Assembly: GCF_001637205.1 (NCBI RefSeq) | Contig: NZ_LVJH01000016.1 | Span: forward strand, 1 to 64,000 | Length of the DNA: 64,000 nt | Reading direction: 5' to 3' | Source: Paenibacillus glacialis | GTDB taxonomy: Bacteria; Bacillota; Bacilli; Paenibacillales; Paenibacillaceae | Shown here: positions 34,133-44,132 of the stretch, one piece after another | How the letters are laid out: each line of letters starts with the position of its first letter | Numbering within the stretch: the stretch's first letter is position 1 | The notes under the pieces: generated by a model | What the model was told of the DNA's origin: nothing | The model's database searches: none | Seen by the model: the letters and a program-made list of their open reading frames with translations, nothing else | Position numbers and translations under genes: made by a program

Positions 34133-34537
34133 GTGAGTATTGAATTTGATAATAATCTGCCGATCTATTTACAGATCATGAATTACATCAAGAGACAGAT
34201 CGTAACAGGCACACTGAAGTCTGGAGACAAAATATTGTCGGTTCGTGAATTGGCAGCTGAATTACAGATTAATCCGAATACGATTCAGCGCACCTTTCAG
34301 GAACTAGAGCGAGAAGAGATTGTTGAGACGAGACGTGGTCTCGGAAGATACGTGACAAGTGAGGAATCTAAAATTATGGGGATTAAGAAGGAAATGGCAG
34401 GCGAGTTGTTAGATCGATTTATAAACGGTATGCAGGAACTTGGATTTGCAGAGCAAGACATCGTATCTATTGTTGCTGAGGCGGTAACGGAAGTCCCTGA
34501 ACCAGATCAAGACAGAGGAGTGAATCATCGTGAGTAG
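34133..34537 (+). CDS. GntR-family regulator, YtrA subfamily
   Basis: 134 aa from GTG 34133, 11 nt after GGAG; an ATG at 34124 lies only 2 nt from it and GTG 34112 precedes it. Winged-helix domain (about 5-75: PIYLQIMNYIKRQIVTGTL, SVRELAAELQINPNTIQRTF) with a short C-terminal dimerisation tail and no effector domain, the YtrA layout. It overlaps the ABC ATPase gene by 8 nt. The start codon choice is uncertain. Confidence 0.88.
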   Translation: MSIEFDNNLPIYLQIMNYIKRQIVTGTLKSGDKILSVRELAAELQINPNTIQRTFQELEREEIVETRRGLGRYVTSEESKIMGIKKEMAGELLDRFINGMQELGFAEQDIVSIVAEAVTEVPEPDQDRGVNHRE

Positions 34538-35228
34538 CCTATTGCAAATGAATGACATAACTAAATCTTACGGTTCCAAGCATGCATTAAATGACGTATC
34601 TCTTGAGATTGGACCGGGGAAGATCGTAGGGCTACTTGGGAGTAATGGAAGCGGGAAGAGTACGCTCATGAAGATGGTCTCTGGGTTGGTACAACCAACC
34701 AGAGGAACACTAACTGTTGCGGGGATACCCGTAGGATTGAAGAGTAAAGGGCTAGTATCTTTCATGCCTGATCGACCTTTGACAGAATCATGGATGAAGG
34801 TGCGAGATGCCATTGTCTTTTTTCAAGATTTCTATGATGATTTCGATATTGCAAAGGCTCGTGAAATGCTTCAATTCATGAAGTTAAATGAAAGTGATCG
34901 TGTTAACGTATTGTCGAAGGGGATGAATGAACGCTTACAGCTCACGTTGGCATTATCACGTGATGCGAAGTTATATTTACTTGATGAGCCGATTGGTGGA
35001 GTAGATCCGGTCGCCCGAGGCAAAATATTAGATGCGATTGTAGAGTACTACAATGAAGATAGTAGCATTATTATCTCGACTCACCTTGTTCGTGATATTG
35101 AGCGGATCTTTGATGAAGTGATCTTCATCCGCGAAGGAGAGATTGTCATGCAAGAAGAAGTAGAGAATATACGGATTAAATATGGAAAAAGCGTAGATGA
35201 CATGTTTAAAGAGGTGTATGCAGAATGA
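34530..35228 (+). CDS. ABC transporter ATP-binding protein (YtrB-like)
   Basis: 232 aa from a GTG behind GAGGAG. Walker A is LLGSNGSGKST and Walker B LYLLDEPIGGVDP. The signature region reads LSKGMNERL rather than LSGGQ, as is common in YtrB/BcrA-like exporter ATPases. H-loop STHL. Overlaps regulator (8 nt) and permease (4 nt), so strictly coupled. Often responds to cell-wall antibiotics; ligand here unknown. Confidence 0.9.
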   Translation: MSSLLQMNDITKSYGSKHALNDVSLEIGPGKIVGLLGSNGSGKSTLMKMVSGLVQPTRGTLTVAGIPVGLKSKGLVSFMPDRPLTESWMKVRDAIVFFQDFYDDFDIAKAREMLQFMKLNESDRVNVLSKGMNERLQLTLALSRDAKLYLLDEPIGGVDPVARGKILDAIVEYYNEDSSIIISTHLVRDIERIFDEVIFIREGEIVMQEEVENIRIKYGKSVDDMFKEVYAE

Positions 35229-35977
35229 TGAAATTATTGAAATATGACTTTAAACGAAATAGTGCGAAGATATTAGGAGTTGCTGTTGTACTCATTCTTG
35301 CCCAGATATCGATGATGCTGTTCATTAGTAACAATACGTTATTAGTAGTGCTCACAATGCTTGCTTATATGATCGCTGGAGTGATTCTGTTTATAACGCC
35401 GATCCGCACCTATAGTTATAATCTCAAAGCCTATCACCGAAAACTATTACCTTTGCATACGTTGAAGTCTATTTTTTCACCTATTGCGATGGGTTGTATA
35501 TGTTTGTTGATATTGGGCCTTATTGCGCTCATTCACGGCTATGTATACCTTACGGTTTATGAAAATTCACGAATATTAGATATCATTAAAATGTATCCTG
35601 TAGATACTATTATTGCTCTAATTAATGTGATTTGGCTGATCATTCATATTCTAATTATAATCTTTTTAGCGATCACAATTGCAGCTAGTATTCGAATAAA
35701 AGGTAGCTTTTGGATCGGGATTGTGATCTTTTTCATTATCGTGAATGGGCTATCTTGGATAGAAAATTTACTTTTTGGAGGGTCTGATTGGGGATCCTTC
35801 GGAGTAATCTCAGAAGGAAGCTCTAATTCTACAATGAATGGTATAGTTTCAAATGTGAATTTCATACCGTCATCTCATACAGGAGAAATGATAGGTTCGT
35901 TCATCTTTGAGTTGGTATGCTCTGTAGCTTTCTTGTACATTATGGTGAAACTTATTGACCGGAAAGTAGAAGCATAA
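35225..35977 (+). CDS. ABC transporter permease-like membrane protein
   Basis: 250 aa with six predicted transmembrane helices (about 15-33, 37-57, 80-102, 128-150, 155-178, 225-243) and an extracytoplasmic Ser/Asn-rich loop before the last helix. No strong family motif, as expected for the fast-evolving membrane partner of YtrB-like ATPases. Last gene of the GntR operon and followed by a strong terminator. Confidence 0.82.
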   Translation: MMKLLKYDFKRNSAKILGVAVVLILAQISMMLFISNNTLLVVLTMLAYMIAGVILFITPIRTYSYNLKAYHRKLLPLHTLKSIFSPIAMGCICLLILGLIALIHGYVYLTVYENSRILDIIKMYPVDTIIALINVIWLIIHILIIIFLAITIAASIRIKGSFWIGIVIFFIIVNGLSWIENLLFGGSDWGSFGVISEGSSNSTMNGIVSNVNFIPSSHTGEMIGSFIFELVCSVAFLYIMVKLIDRKVEA

Positions 35978-35993
35978 TAACAGAAGTAAGTAT

Positions 35994-36047
35994 AATAAGA
36001 ACCGGCCTCACACGCAGCTAACTTGCGTTTGAGGCCGGTTTCTTATT
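35994..36047. terminator. Bidirectional terminator between ABC and chemoreceptor genes
   Basis: AATAAGAAACCGGCCTCA-type inverted repeat (AAGAACCGGCCTCA ... TGAGGCCGGTTTCTT) with an inner ACGCA/TGCGT stem, between convergent genes. Confidence 0.92.
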
Positions 36048-36050
36048 TAG

Positions 36051-37790
36051 TTACACCGTAAAAGCGGCTGTATTTTCTTTTAAATGAGTTGAGGCATCTT
36101 TTAATGTCTGAGTTACTTCAACCAACTGCTCAGAAATTCGATTCTGATCTTGAGAAATGTCACTTACATGTTCCATACGCGTGTTGACTTCAGAGGAAGA
36201 AGTAGATAATAACTCTACTGAAGTGACGATATGACTCATGCTGCTAGATATCTCAACAATCGCTACGGTAATTTCACTAACTTGACCAGCTAAAGTGGAA
36301 CTTTGGGACTCCAGTTCGTGGAATGTGGTGCTAGATTCTTCGGAAATGTCCTTCGTCTCCTGAATGACACTTGAGAAGGTTTCTAGACTTTGACCACATG
36401 ATTTCATATTCGAATGTATAAGTACTAAGTCTTTATTAATTTCCTCAGATAGTGATTTAGTATTCTCCGATAGCTTACGAATTTCATCAGCGACGACGGC
36501 AAAACCTCTACCATGCTCACCAGCTCTAGCTGCTTCAATAGAAGCATTCAGGGACAATAGACTCGTCTGTGTATTCATATCTTGAATACCGGTAAGGGTA
36601 TGTTCAATATGTTTGTATCTCTCAGTCATCGTATCAAATACTGTCATTAATTGTTCGAACTCTTTTCCTGTCCGATCCACTAACTTCACTACTTCCGTCA
36701 TACGTCCTAATCCAATTTGCGAAGAAACCTTCATGGTTTGCATGTTGCTATTAATATACTCACTGGATGCCGTGATTTGCTGCGTACTAGCAGATACTTG
36801 CTCCGTGACGGCGGATATCGATGTTGTCTCGTCAAGTTGAGAAGAAAGTACTGGCATACTGCTTTCAATCTCTTTCTTCACTGAAAGGGAAGCATTTTTA
36901 TTATCCTGGGCAATATTCTCCATGCGTTGGGATAGTTCCAATACATTCTTGCTCACATCGATCGTGGATTGAATGGTATTGCGAAGGTTATCTCCCATGA
37001 TGGATAGTGTCTGGTCAATCATACCGAACTCATCCCCACGATTTAAAGAGCCATCATAGGTGAAGTCATTGCTCTGATAGGAAGTAATTCGCTTCATAAT
37101 CCCTGCTAATCCCGTACGGACTTTAGTAATAAAGTTCATAATGATTAAGAAGGGGAGAACGAGTAAGAGGATGCTGCTAATATACATGGCTGTATTGGCT
37201 TTGGATACATTTTTGGTTAGAGCTTTTTGGTTCGCTTGTATTACATCTTCGAATTTAGTATTCAACATGGATCTGCTCTCTAAGAGCACCGAAGAGTAAG
37301 TATTCAACAATTTTTGCTTCAATATACTCTTCATCACATCGGGTTGGTCTAATGTGATCTGAGGATGAACCTCTGCCAATGTGGCATAGACCATATCCAG
37401 AATTTTAATATAATTTAGAAACTTAACATCTTCCAGATTCAAAGATTCGTCGAAAGCTTTAAATTGTACATTTAGTGTCGCCAAATCGTTCGGAAGGGCT
37501 AGAACATCATCGTTCAGACGTTTTAGAAGATCTTTATTTCCTGTCTCTAATGCATCGATCATCCATAATAAATCTCGTTGTAGCTTATCAGATATGACTA
37601 GATAGTCTTTTTCTTGTTTAGATGCGGCTTCTAAAGACTTGATTTCCCTGGCAACTCCATGGTTTTGAGTAATAATGGTGACTGCTGCTCCAGCACTTAC
37701 TAACATGATTAAGACTAACATTATGATGAGTTGTTGGGTGATTTTTAGACTCTGTTGATAAGTCTTTAGCTTCTTGACAAGTGTTTGCAT
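36051..37790 (-). CDS. Methyl-accepting chemotaxis protein
   Basis: 579 aa. Transmembrane segments at about 20-42 and 198-220 flank a mostly helical, 4HB-like extracellular region. A HAMP-like segment (about 220-275) precedes a cytoplasmic coiled-coil signalling domain. The hairpin tip [19 protein letters not shown] is canonical and binds CheA/CheW. Gln/Glu pairs along the helices are potential methylation sites. No che genes nearby, so it is an orphan receptor with unknown ligand. Confidence 0.93.
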   Translation of the reverse strand: MQTLVKKLKTYQQSLKITQQLIIMLVLIMLVSAGAAVTIITQNHGVAREIKSLEAASKQEKDYLVISDKLQRDLLWMIDALETGNKDLLKRLNDDVLALPNDLATLNVQFKAFDESLNLEDVKFLNYIKILDMVYATLAEVHPQITLDQPDVMKSILKQKLLNTYSSVLLESRSMLNTKFEDVIQANQKALTKNVSKANTAMYISSILLLVLPFLIIMNFITKVRTGLAGIMKRITSYQSNDFTYDGSLNRGDEFGMIDQTLSIMGDNLRNTIQSTIDVSKNVLELSQRMENIAQDNKNASLSVKKEIESSMPVLSSQLDETTSISAVTEQVSASTQQITASSEYINSNMQTMKVSSQIGLGRMTEVVKLVDRTGKEFEQLMTVFDTMTERYKHIEHTLTGIQDMNTQTSLLSLNASIEAARAGEHGRGFAVVADEIRKLSENTKSLSEEINKDLVLIHSNMKSCGQSLETFSSVIQETKDISEESSTTFHELESQSSTLAGQVSEITVAIVEISSSMSHIVTSVELLSTSSSEVNTRMEHVSDISQDQNRISEQLVEVTQTLKDASTHLKENTAAFTV

Positions 37791-38100
37791 AATTTGCTCT
37801 CCCTATATAGGTCTATTTATCTAGCTACTCAAATAATATCGGACAAAATTTTCCTAATAGTTAGTTTATTTTTATTGGAAAATTAATACATGTGTATGAA
37901 GAGTGTCGGAATCTTTATGGGATTCTTACTTCATTTAAATTATCTGGAGACAACACTGAAATCGAAGGGGTAGCAATAGGATAGAGATTGTATCGGAATA
38001 GGAGTAGAATAGTACCTAATGTTACCAACCGTGAAGAGACTCTTTCATATAACTTAAGAGCAGCAAGGTACATAAGGATGATATGAAAGGAAGTGTGAGC
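37791..38100. other. Intergenic region without a supported gene
   Basis: About 310 nt between the divergent chemoreceptor and MFS genes. It is AT-rich with only frames below 30 codons lacking Shine-Dalgarno signals. It must contain both promoters; none can be assigned with confidence. Confidence 0.6.
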
Positions 38101-39306
38101 GTGCAATATTCTTGGAAACGGAATTTAGTTGTACTCTGGATAGGTGTCTTTTTTTGTAGTACAGCGTATTCGATCTCGATCCCCTTTCTTCCCATATTTC
38201 TGAATACAGAGCTTGGTGTGGATACCAATATAGAGATTTGGTCGGGATTAGCTTTCGGCATTACATTTCTAGCTAGTGCTTTAATTTCTCCATTCTGGGG
38301 GTCGCTAGCAGATAAATATGGTCGTAAGCCAATGTTAATTCGCTCGGGGTTTAGTCTAGCAGCCTTATACTTATTGAATTATTTCGTTACGGATCCTTAT
38401 TGGTTCTTAGTCGTGAGAATTCTACAAGGATTACTAGCTGGATTCGTCCCTGCTGCTATTGCTTTGGTAGCAACGAATACGCCAGAAGATAAGACAGGAT
38501 ATGCACTTGGGATTATGTCTACTTCTGGAGCGACCGGTAGTATTATTGGTCCCCTTATTGGCGGCTTTGTAAGTCATTATTACGGGAACAGGAATGCCTT
38601 TCTATTCTCAAGTATCATTGTGTTAGTCTCTGCACTCATTGCAACCTTTTTTGCCAAAGAACATAATTTCAATCGTACTGCAGTCCGTTCACATGTAAGG
38701 GATGATCTTAAGATGGCTGCAAAGAATAGCCCATTTATGACATTGATGGGGCTCGTGTTCATCACAACGTTCTCGATCATGATCTTAGAACCTCTCATTA
38801 CGGTCTATGTCATGGAGATGGGGGTTACGAAGGCCAATGCTTCAATTACCTCAGGCATTATTTTCTCAGCGGTTGGGATTGCAACGATTATTATGGCTCC
38901 ACAGTGGGCGAAAATTGGTAGACGGATTGGATATGGTAAAGTGTTATTTCTTGGCCTAATCGGCGGAGGATTGGGGAATGTACTACAATTTTTTGTGACA
39001 GGTTATATTGGGTTTGGTGTGCTTCGATTTGGATATGGTTTATTCTTTGCTGCTGTCTACCCCACGATCAATGCAATGATAGTAAATGTAACAGATTCGA
39101 GCTTTCGTGGCAGGGCCTTTAGTCTAAATCAATCGGTATCTCAGATGGCTACGATGGCAGGGCCAATTATTGGTGGATTGTTAGGGGCTTGGTTACCTAT
39201 TCGGTGGATATTCATTATAAATGGATTGGCATTGATTGGATCAGCGATGCTTGTGAGATCAAAAATGTTGAAACGACAAGTCAATCATCCCCAAAGTGAA
39301 TCATAG
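38101..39306 (+). CDS. MFS multidrug-efflux-type transporter
   Basis: 401 aa with 12 transmembrane helices. The loop 2-3 MFS signature is GSLADKYGRKPMLIRSG, and motif C-like GIMSTSGATGSIIGPLIGG in helix 5 marks drug-H+ antiporters. A second SFRGRAFSLNQSVSQMATM lies in the C-half. The frame is open from ATG 38083; GTG 38101 was chosen because GAAAGGAAG lies about 9 nt upstream and MFS homologues begin close to this point. Substrate unknown. Confidence 0.87.
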   Translation: MQYSWKRNLVVLWIGVFFCSTAYSISIPFLPIFLNTELGVDTNIEIWSGLAFGITFLASALISPFWGSLADKYGRKPMLIRSGFSLAALYLLNYFVTDPYWFLVVRILQGLLAGFVPAAIALVATNTPEDKTGYALGIMSTSGATGSIIGPLIGGFVSHYYGNRNAFLFSSIIVLVSALIATFFAKEHNFNRTAVRSHVRDDLKMAAKNSPFMTLMGLVFITTFSIMILEPLITVYVMEMGVTKANASITSGIIFSAVGIATIIMAPQWAKIGRRIGYGKVLFLGLIGGGLGNVLQFFVTGYIGFGVLRFGYGLFFAAVYPTINAMIVNVTDSSFRGRAFSLNQSVSQMATMAGPIIGGLLGAWLPIRWIFIINGLALIGSAMLVRSKMLKRQVNHPQSES

Positions 39307-39345
39307 ATCGATATTCTTAGACTTTTCAAAATAAGATGTAACAAT

Positions 39346-39388
39346 AAATAATGTCTGGCAGGAGAACAATGCTGCCAGACATATTCTT
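39346..39388 (+). terminator. Terminator after the MFS gene
   Basis: ATGTCTGGCAG ... CTGCCAGACAT stem with a moderate T-rich tail (ATTCTTGTCC). Confidence 0.75.
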
Positions 39389-39409
39389 GTCCAATTTTTC
39401 ATATATATA

Positions 39410-39439
39410 TTGAACTAAAGCCGAGTAACTTCAGTTCAA
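39410..39439. repeat. Palindromic element B (TTGAACTAAAG...CTTCAGTTCAA)
   Basis: Arms TTGAACTAAAG (39410-39420) and CTTCAGTTCAA (39429-39439), 10 of 11 paired, 8-nt loop. It lies 44 nt upstream of glgC. Same core as elements A and C. Confidence 0.6.
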
Positions 39440-39482
39440 TCTATTAAGAAGGGATCCATTTCTTGAGAGGGAGGGACATGTC

Positions 39483-40652
39483 TTGAAGAATAAAGAATGT
39501 ATAGCCATGCTATTAGCTGGAGGCGAGGGTAAACGCTTAGGAAAGCTTACCAAGAAGATAGCTAAACCTGCCGTGTTTTTTGGTGGTAAGTATCGGATTA
39601 TCGATTTCACACTTAGTAATTGCACGAATTCTGGTATAGATACCGTTGGTGTACTCACACAATATCATCCTCAAGTATTGAATCATTATATTGGTATTGG
39701 AAAACCATGGGATTTAGATCGGAAGGAAGGCGGCGTGTCGATTCTACCTCCATTTATCAAGCGAAAGGGTGGTGACTGGTACAAGGGGACAGCGGATGCC
39801 ATCTATCAGAACATGGATTATATTGAACAATACAATCCTGAATATGTCCTCATCATATCCGGAGACCACATTTATAAAATGGATTACGAGCGCATGTTAC
39901 ATTTTCATAAAGAACAGAAGGCAGATGCAACGATTGCGGTCATTGAAGTGAGTTGGAAAGAAGTGAATCGTTTCGGAATTCTAAGTGTTGATGACAACCA
40001 TAGCGTGACTGATTTTATAGAAAAACCAGAAATTACGACGAGTAATCTTGCTTCCATGGGGGTGTATATTTACACGTGGAAGACGCTTAAACAATATTTG
40101 GAGAATGATGCATCCCAATCGAAATCCAGTCATGACTTCGGTAAAGATATTATACCTGCGATGTTGAATGATGGTATACAGTTATCGGCGTACCCTTTCG
40201 AAGGGTACTGGAAGGATGTTGGGACCATTGATAGTCTGTGGGAAGCGAATATGGACCTATTAGATGATGAGACGACATTGAAGCTCAAAGATCGCAAATG
40301 GCGTATTTATACGCTCAATCCGAATCAACCGCCCCAGTATATCGCAGCTTCCGCAGTCATTTCTAATTCCCTTGTAAATGAAGGGTGTATTGTATTTGGT
40401 GAAGTGAAGCATTCGGTATTATTTTATGGCGTAGAGATTGGAAAAGGGAGTGTCATTATCGATTCTGTTATTATGCCCAATGCTAAGATTGGAAATCATG
40501 TTACGATTTACAAAGCAATCGTTGGTGAAGGTTCCATCATTGGGGATGGAAGTGTCGTTGGCTCACCTGACAGTGAAGAAGTAACTCTAGTAGGTAACCA
40601 TGAATCTATTCCTTCCGAATTCTTGTCGGTAAAGGAGCAGATGGGGATATGA
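39483..40652 (+). CDS. glgC: Glucose-1-phosphate adenylyltransferase GlgC
   Basis: 389 aa from a TTG start; GGGAGGGAC precedes it, and the nearby ATG is out of frame and stops at once. Makes ADP-glucose for glycogen. Nucleotidyltransferase motifs [40 protein letters not shown] and the sugar-binding [11 protein letters not shown] are intact. A left-handed beta-helix occupies the C-terminus (about 290-385). Coupled to glgD by a 4-nt overlap. No glgA, glgB or glgP follows. Confidence 0.95.
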   Translation: MKNKECIAMLLAGGEGKRLGKLTKKIAKPAVFFGGKYRIIDFTLSNCTNSGIDTVGVLTQYHPQVLNHYIGIGKPWDLDRKEGGVSILPPFIKRKGGDWYKGTADAIYQNMDYIEQYNPEYVLIISGDHIYKMDYERMLHFHKEQKADATIAVIEVSWKEVNRFGILSVDDNHSVTDFIEKPEITTSNLASMGVYIYTWKTLKQYLENDASQSKSSHDFGKDIIPAMLNDGIQLSAYPFEGYWKDVGTIDSLWEANMDLLDDETTLKLKDRKWRIYTLNPNQPPQYIAASAVISNSLVNEGCIVFGEVKHSVLFYGVEIGKGSVIIDSVIMPNAKIGNHVTIYKAIVGEGSIIGDGSVVGSPDSEEVTLVGNHESIPSEFLSVKEQMGI

Positions 40653-41752
40653 AGAATGTGATGGGCATTATAAACATGGTAAATGAGCCCAATCAGTTGG
40701 AAGAACTTACGTATCACCGAAATATCGGATCTGTTCCTTTTGCAGGGCGGTACCGTCTAATTGATTTTATATTATCTAGTATGGTTAATTCTGGTATAAC
40801 AAATGTCGGTATATTCACACACACGAAATATCGTTCATTAATGGATCATTTAGGATCGGGGAAAGAATGGGATTTAGATCGTAAGAGGTCCGGACTATTT
40901 ATCCTCCCTCCTATGAAAGAAGGATTGGATCCAACCAACGGAGATTTACACACTTTAAATGCACATAGGGATTATTTACATCGAAGTAGTGAGGAGTATG
41001 TGTTAATTACACGCAGCTACATGGTATGTAACATCGACTTCAATGGATTACAGGAATTTCATAATAGCAATAAAGCGGATATCACTGTGGTATATAAAGA
41101 GACAAATGACATCGATTCATTCTCCACACGAATTGGAATGGATGATAAAGGTAAAGTGATCTCCATGTGGGAACCGAATGCGTCACCGCATGGTGATAAA
41201 GTGTCGATGGAAATGTTCTTTCTGAAGAAAAGTCTACTGCTAGATTTGATAGAAACCTCGTTGGCCAAAGGTCATCATAGCCTCATGAAAGATGCGATCC
41301 GAACAAATATGGGTCGATTAAACATATATGGATATGCGTATCAAGGATATCTAGGCGTTATTAATACGCTGAATAGCTATTACAGGCACAGTATGAATCT
41401 TCTGAATCCAAATGTCTGGAGAGAGTTATTCTTTAGGCCGGGTCTTATATATACGAAGATAAAGGATGAGCCTCCAACTCGACATCATGATGGCGGTCAT
41501 ACAAGTAACTCTATGGTGGCAAATGGATGTGTGATTGAAGGGGTCGTTACGAACTCCATTCTTTTTCGCGGGGTACATATATGTAAAGGTGCATCTGTGA
41601 AAAATAGTATTATCATGCAAAATGGTGTGATCCATGAAAATGCCGCAATTGAACATGCTATTATCGACAAAGATGTTATTATCAAAGCTGAGAGAACGTT
41701 AATAGGTCATGAGCGAGCGCCATTTATTGTCGTGAAGCGGAAAGTAATATAA
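40649..41752 (+). CDS. glgD: GlgD, regulatory homologue of ADP-glucose pyrophosphorylase
   Basis: 367 aa. Clearly a GlgC paralogue ([20 protein letters not shown] region; [11 protein letters not shown]) but without the catalytic GGxGxRL pyrophosphate loop at its N-terminus, which reads [13 protein letters not shown]. Family members (Bacillus/Geobacillus) associate with GlgC and stimulate it. The beta-helix C-terminus is retained. Start GGGGATATG overlaps the glgC stop. Confidence 0.93.
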   Translation: MKNVMGIINMVNEPNQLEELTYHRNIGSVPFAGRYRLIDFILSSMVNSGITNVGIFTHTKYRSLMDHLGSGKEWDLDRKRSGLFILPPMKEGLDPTNGDLHTLNAHRDYLHRSSEEYVLITRSYMVCNIDFNGLQEFHNSNKADITVVYKETNDIDSFSTRIGMDDKGKVISMWEPNASPHGDKVSMEMFFLKKSLLLDLIETSLAKGHHSLMKDAIRTNMGRLNIYGYAYQGYLGVINTLNSYYRHSMNLLNPNVWRELFFRPGLIYTKIKDEPPTRHHDGGHTSNSMVANGCVIEGVVTNSILFRGVHICKGASVKNSIIMQNGVIHENAAIEHAIIDKDVIIKAERTLIGHERAPFIVVKRKVI

Positions 41753-41770
41753 TTGAAAATTGGAAATAAT

Positions 41771-41818
41771 AGAACCACCTACCTAATGACATCATTGTCT
41801 TTAGGCCGGTGGTTTTGT
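41771..41818 (+). terminator. Terminator after glgD
   Basis: ACCACCTACCTAA ... TTAGGCCGGTGGT (interrupted 13-bp arms) followed by TTTTGTTG. Confidence 0.82.
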
Positions 41819-41947
41819 TGTTGCTGGTAATGAATGAATACCCAACTCCTCTATGAGCGGAAGAAGCCTTGTAATTACTGTTCAGGAGCTAATCGATTTG
41901 ATACGATAGATATTAAAGTCAATTAAATTCTAATTGGAGGTAGGCTT

Positions 41948-42460
41948 ATGTTAGAGATACCCGATCATCTAGACTATGGTCTATCCATCGTATTTATCGG
42001 ATTTAACCCAAGCATACGCTCTGGGGAAGTCGGTCATCATTATGCTAATCCTCGTAATAACTTCTGGAGAATTCTTCAACGATCAGAGTTAACTCCACGT
42101 CTGTATGAGGCTTATGAGGATCAGGATCTGCTCAAGTTAGGGTATGGATTCACCAATATTGTGTCTCGGCCTACACGAGGTATGGATGATATAACACGGG
42201 AAGAATATGCAGAGGGACGAAAGATTCTTCATGCTAAATTGTGCAAGTACCAGCCGAAAGTCGCTTGTTTTGTAGGAAAAGGGGTCTACACGGAGTATAG
42301 TTGTACATCTAAAGTAGATTGGGGATTTCAACCTGAATCCGTTGTGGATGAAATCTATGAGTTTGTTGCACCTTCATCGAGTGGTCTTGTCCGCATGCCG
42401 ATGAATGAGATCATTGGTATATATGAACAGCTTCAGCGGTTCATTGCTGAAGGAGAATAG
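41948..42460 (+). CDS. mug: Mismatch-specific uracil/thymine DNA glycosylase (Mug/TDG)
   Basis: 170 aa, standard length. Removes U or ethenoC mispaired with G in base-excision repair. Motif 1 FIGFNPSIRSGEVGHHYANP carries the catalytic Asn in GFNP, and NFWRIL follows. Motif 2 APSSSGLVRMP near residue 146 is the intercalation loop. Shine-Dalgarno TTGGAGG precedes the ATG. Monocistronic. Confidence 0.93.
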   Translation: MLEIPDHLDYGLSIVFIGFNPSIRSGEVGHHYANPRNNFWRILQRSELTPRLYEAYEDQDLLKLGYGFTNIVSRPTRGMDDITREEYAEGRKILHAKLCKYQPKVACFVGKGVYTEYSCTSKVDWGFQPESVVDEIYEFVAPSSSGLVRMPMNEIIGIYEQLQRFIAEGE

Positions 42461-42615
42461 ACAGGAGCCTCTACTATTGAATAGGGACAGCTTAAGCGGA
42501 GATTCCATTAAGAGATAGAAAGGTTATAGCCCAAGGAACCAAAGTGGACGAACTGTAAGTCTATTTGTTAGAATGATGATACATCAAAGACTGAAATTGA
42601 AAGGTGAGATCAACA

Positions 42616-43056
42616 ATGGTAAAAGAACGCATGACGGGATCGCCCGAGTATAAATCATTTGGTCTTGCTGTACAGGCATTAGTAGTACTAGCGAATAATC
42701 AAGGAGATACTTGTCCTAGTTGTTATATTGCAGAGACGTTGCATTCAGAAGCAACGTTGCTAAGACGTATATTAGCTAATCTGGTACGTGAGAATATTTT
42801 AGAGACACGTGAGGGCAGAGAAGGTGGTTATATACTGAAGAAAGATCCCGCCTTACTTACATTGGCAGAGGTCTATAGAGCACTTGAGGTCGGAGAAGCG
42901 CAATTCAAGACGATGTTACATACGACTTGTGAGAATAAACTTGGTATGCAGATAAGAGCCGATTTCACAAAAATATTGGGTGAAGTGGATCAAAGCATAC
43001 TAGATGCATTGGAGAAATATACTATCGCAGATTTAGCGCAAAAAGAAGGGTATTGA
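42616..43056 (+). CDS. Rrf2-family transcriptional regulator
   Basis: 146 aa from ATG 42616, 9 nt after AAAGGTGA; GTG 42604 lies inside the Shine-Dalgarno. Winged helix (about 12-85: SFGLAVQALVVLA, SEATLLRRILANLVRENIL, GREGGYILKKDP). The Cys residues (33, 36 and one near 105) are not in the spacing used by IscR/NsrR for Fe-S clusters, so it is closer to YwnA/YwgB-type members. A nitroreductase follows and is probably its target. Confidence 0.9.
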   Translation: MVKERMTGSPEYKSFGLAVQALVVLANNQGDTCPSCYIAETLHSEATLLRRILANLVRENILETREGREGGYILKKDPALLTLAEVYRALEVGEAQFKTMLHTTCENKLGMQIRADFTKILGEVDQSILDALEKYTIADLAQKEGY

Positions 43057-43170
43057 CAAGAGTTATTTTTATGTTTTATACTGTGCAATATAAAGTAACA
43101 GTTGGTCAAAATTGAACCTGATGAACCTTGTGGCAATACAGATCAGCGGAGATTTTTTTTTTGGATTTAA

Positions 43171-43190
43171 CTGTGTGTATAATTACACAG
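43171..43190 (+). promoter_or_regulatory. Palindrome over the -10 box of the nitroreductase gene
   Basis: CTGTGTGTATAATTACACAG: outer arms CTGTGT/ACACAG and inner TGTGTA/TACACA around TATAAT (43178-43183). It lies 44 nt before the start codon. Its position makes repression by the adjacent Rrf2 regulator plausible. No clear -35 is visible. Confidence 0.65.
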
Positions 43191-43233
43191 AATTATAAAA
43201 AAAGAACTTACAATTGGATATGGAGGAAATATA

Positions 43234-43884
43234 ATGACAAATACAGTATTGCAAGTAGAGAAGGATTTCAATGCGGTGATTAGAGAACGACATTCAGTAA
43301 GAAAGTATGATCCATCTTGGAAGATTTCACAAGAGGAAATCAATGAGATTTTGTCTGATGCGATTCTGGCACCTTCTTCCTCTAACCTTCAGCCATGGAG
43401 ATTTATCGTTATTCAAGATCAAAGTTTAAAGGAACAATTGCTTCCTATTGCTAATAATCAACAGCAGATCATTGATGCTTCCGCTGTAATTGCAGTGATT
43501 GGTGATTTAGATGCTTATGAGAATGTGGAGAAGATTCACGGAATTGCAGTAGATGCTGGCGTGATGACACCTGAAATCAAAGATATGATGGTGACAAACA
43601 CGATGAAGGTGTATCCAAACGTTGGTGCTGAGAAACGTAAAGAGATTGCACTGGTTGATGGTGGTTTGGTCTCGATGCAACTTATGCTCGCTGCAAAAGC
43701 TAAAGGATATGACACGGTAGCTATGGGTGGCTATAATGCTGTTCAGTTCAAAGAATTGTTCAATATTTCGGAGCGTTATACGACGGTGATGCTAATCGCA
43801 TTGGGAAAAGCAGCAACAGAGGCACGTCCAAGCGTACGTTTACCGCTCGAAGATGTAACTTCATGGAACGAATTTAAGAATTAA
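43234..43884 (+). CDS. Nitroreductase-family FMN-dependent oxidoreductase (YdgI/YodC-like)
   Basis: 216 aa. FMN-binding motif RERHSVRKYDPSW at the N-terminus, APSSSNLQPWRFIVI, and ALGKAA near the C-terminus are those of the nitroreductase fold. Likely NAD(P)H-dependent reduction of quinones or nitro compounds, as a homodimer in the cytosol. GGAGG precedes the ATG. Gene follows the Rrf2 regulator and carries its own palindrome-covered promoter. Confidence 0.92.
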   Translation: MTNTVLQVEKDFNAVIRERHSVRKYDPSWKISQEEINEILSDAILAPSSSNLQPWRFIVIQDQSLKEQLLPIANNQQQIIDASAVIAVIGDLDAYENVEKIHGIAVDAGVMTPEIKDMMVTNTMKVYPNVGAEKRKEIALVDGGLVSMQLMLAAKAKGYDTVAMGGYNAVQFKELFNISERYTTVMLIALGKAATEARPSVRLPLEDVTSWNEFKN

Positions 43885-43938
43885 AGTAGTAATCATAAAT
43901 AAACAATACAAATGAATAACGGAAATGTTCTCAAACGA

Positions 43939-43976
43939 ACGCGACAAAAGGATTTCGACCTTTGTCGCGTTTTTTG
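43939..43976 (+). terminator. Terminator after the nitroreductase gene
   Basis: AACGCGACAAA-aggatttcgacc-TTTGTCGCGTT with TTTTTG tail. Confidence 0.93.
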
Positions 43977-44048
43977 TTGAATGCTAAATAATATCGAGTC
44001 TGAAAGCTTAGGAGTTGTTCACTTCTTCCCTAATTGAGATTATTCTGA

Positions 44049-44102
44049 TTGACAAAATAAAAAGGTTACTAAATAATGTAATTAATACATTAGTTACTAA
44101 AT
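44049..44102 (+). promoter_or_regulatory. Promoter and candidate MarR operators upstream of the SDR gene
   Basis: TTGACA (44049-44054), 17-bp spacer, AATAAT (44072-44077). The 9-mer TTACTAAAT occurs at 44066-44074 and 44094-44102 around a palindrome AATGTA-ATTAA-TACATT (44075-44091). The same 9-mer covers the marR promoter at 45573-45581, suggesting one regulator. Confidence 0.65.
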
Positions 44103-44132
44103 TAATTAATTATGAAAAAAAGGGGGATTGTA

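Noticed and set aside
37892..37975. 27-codon ORF between the chemoreceptor and MFS genes
   Set aside because: No Shine-Dalgarno and no recognisable feature.
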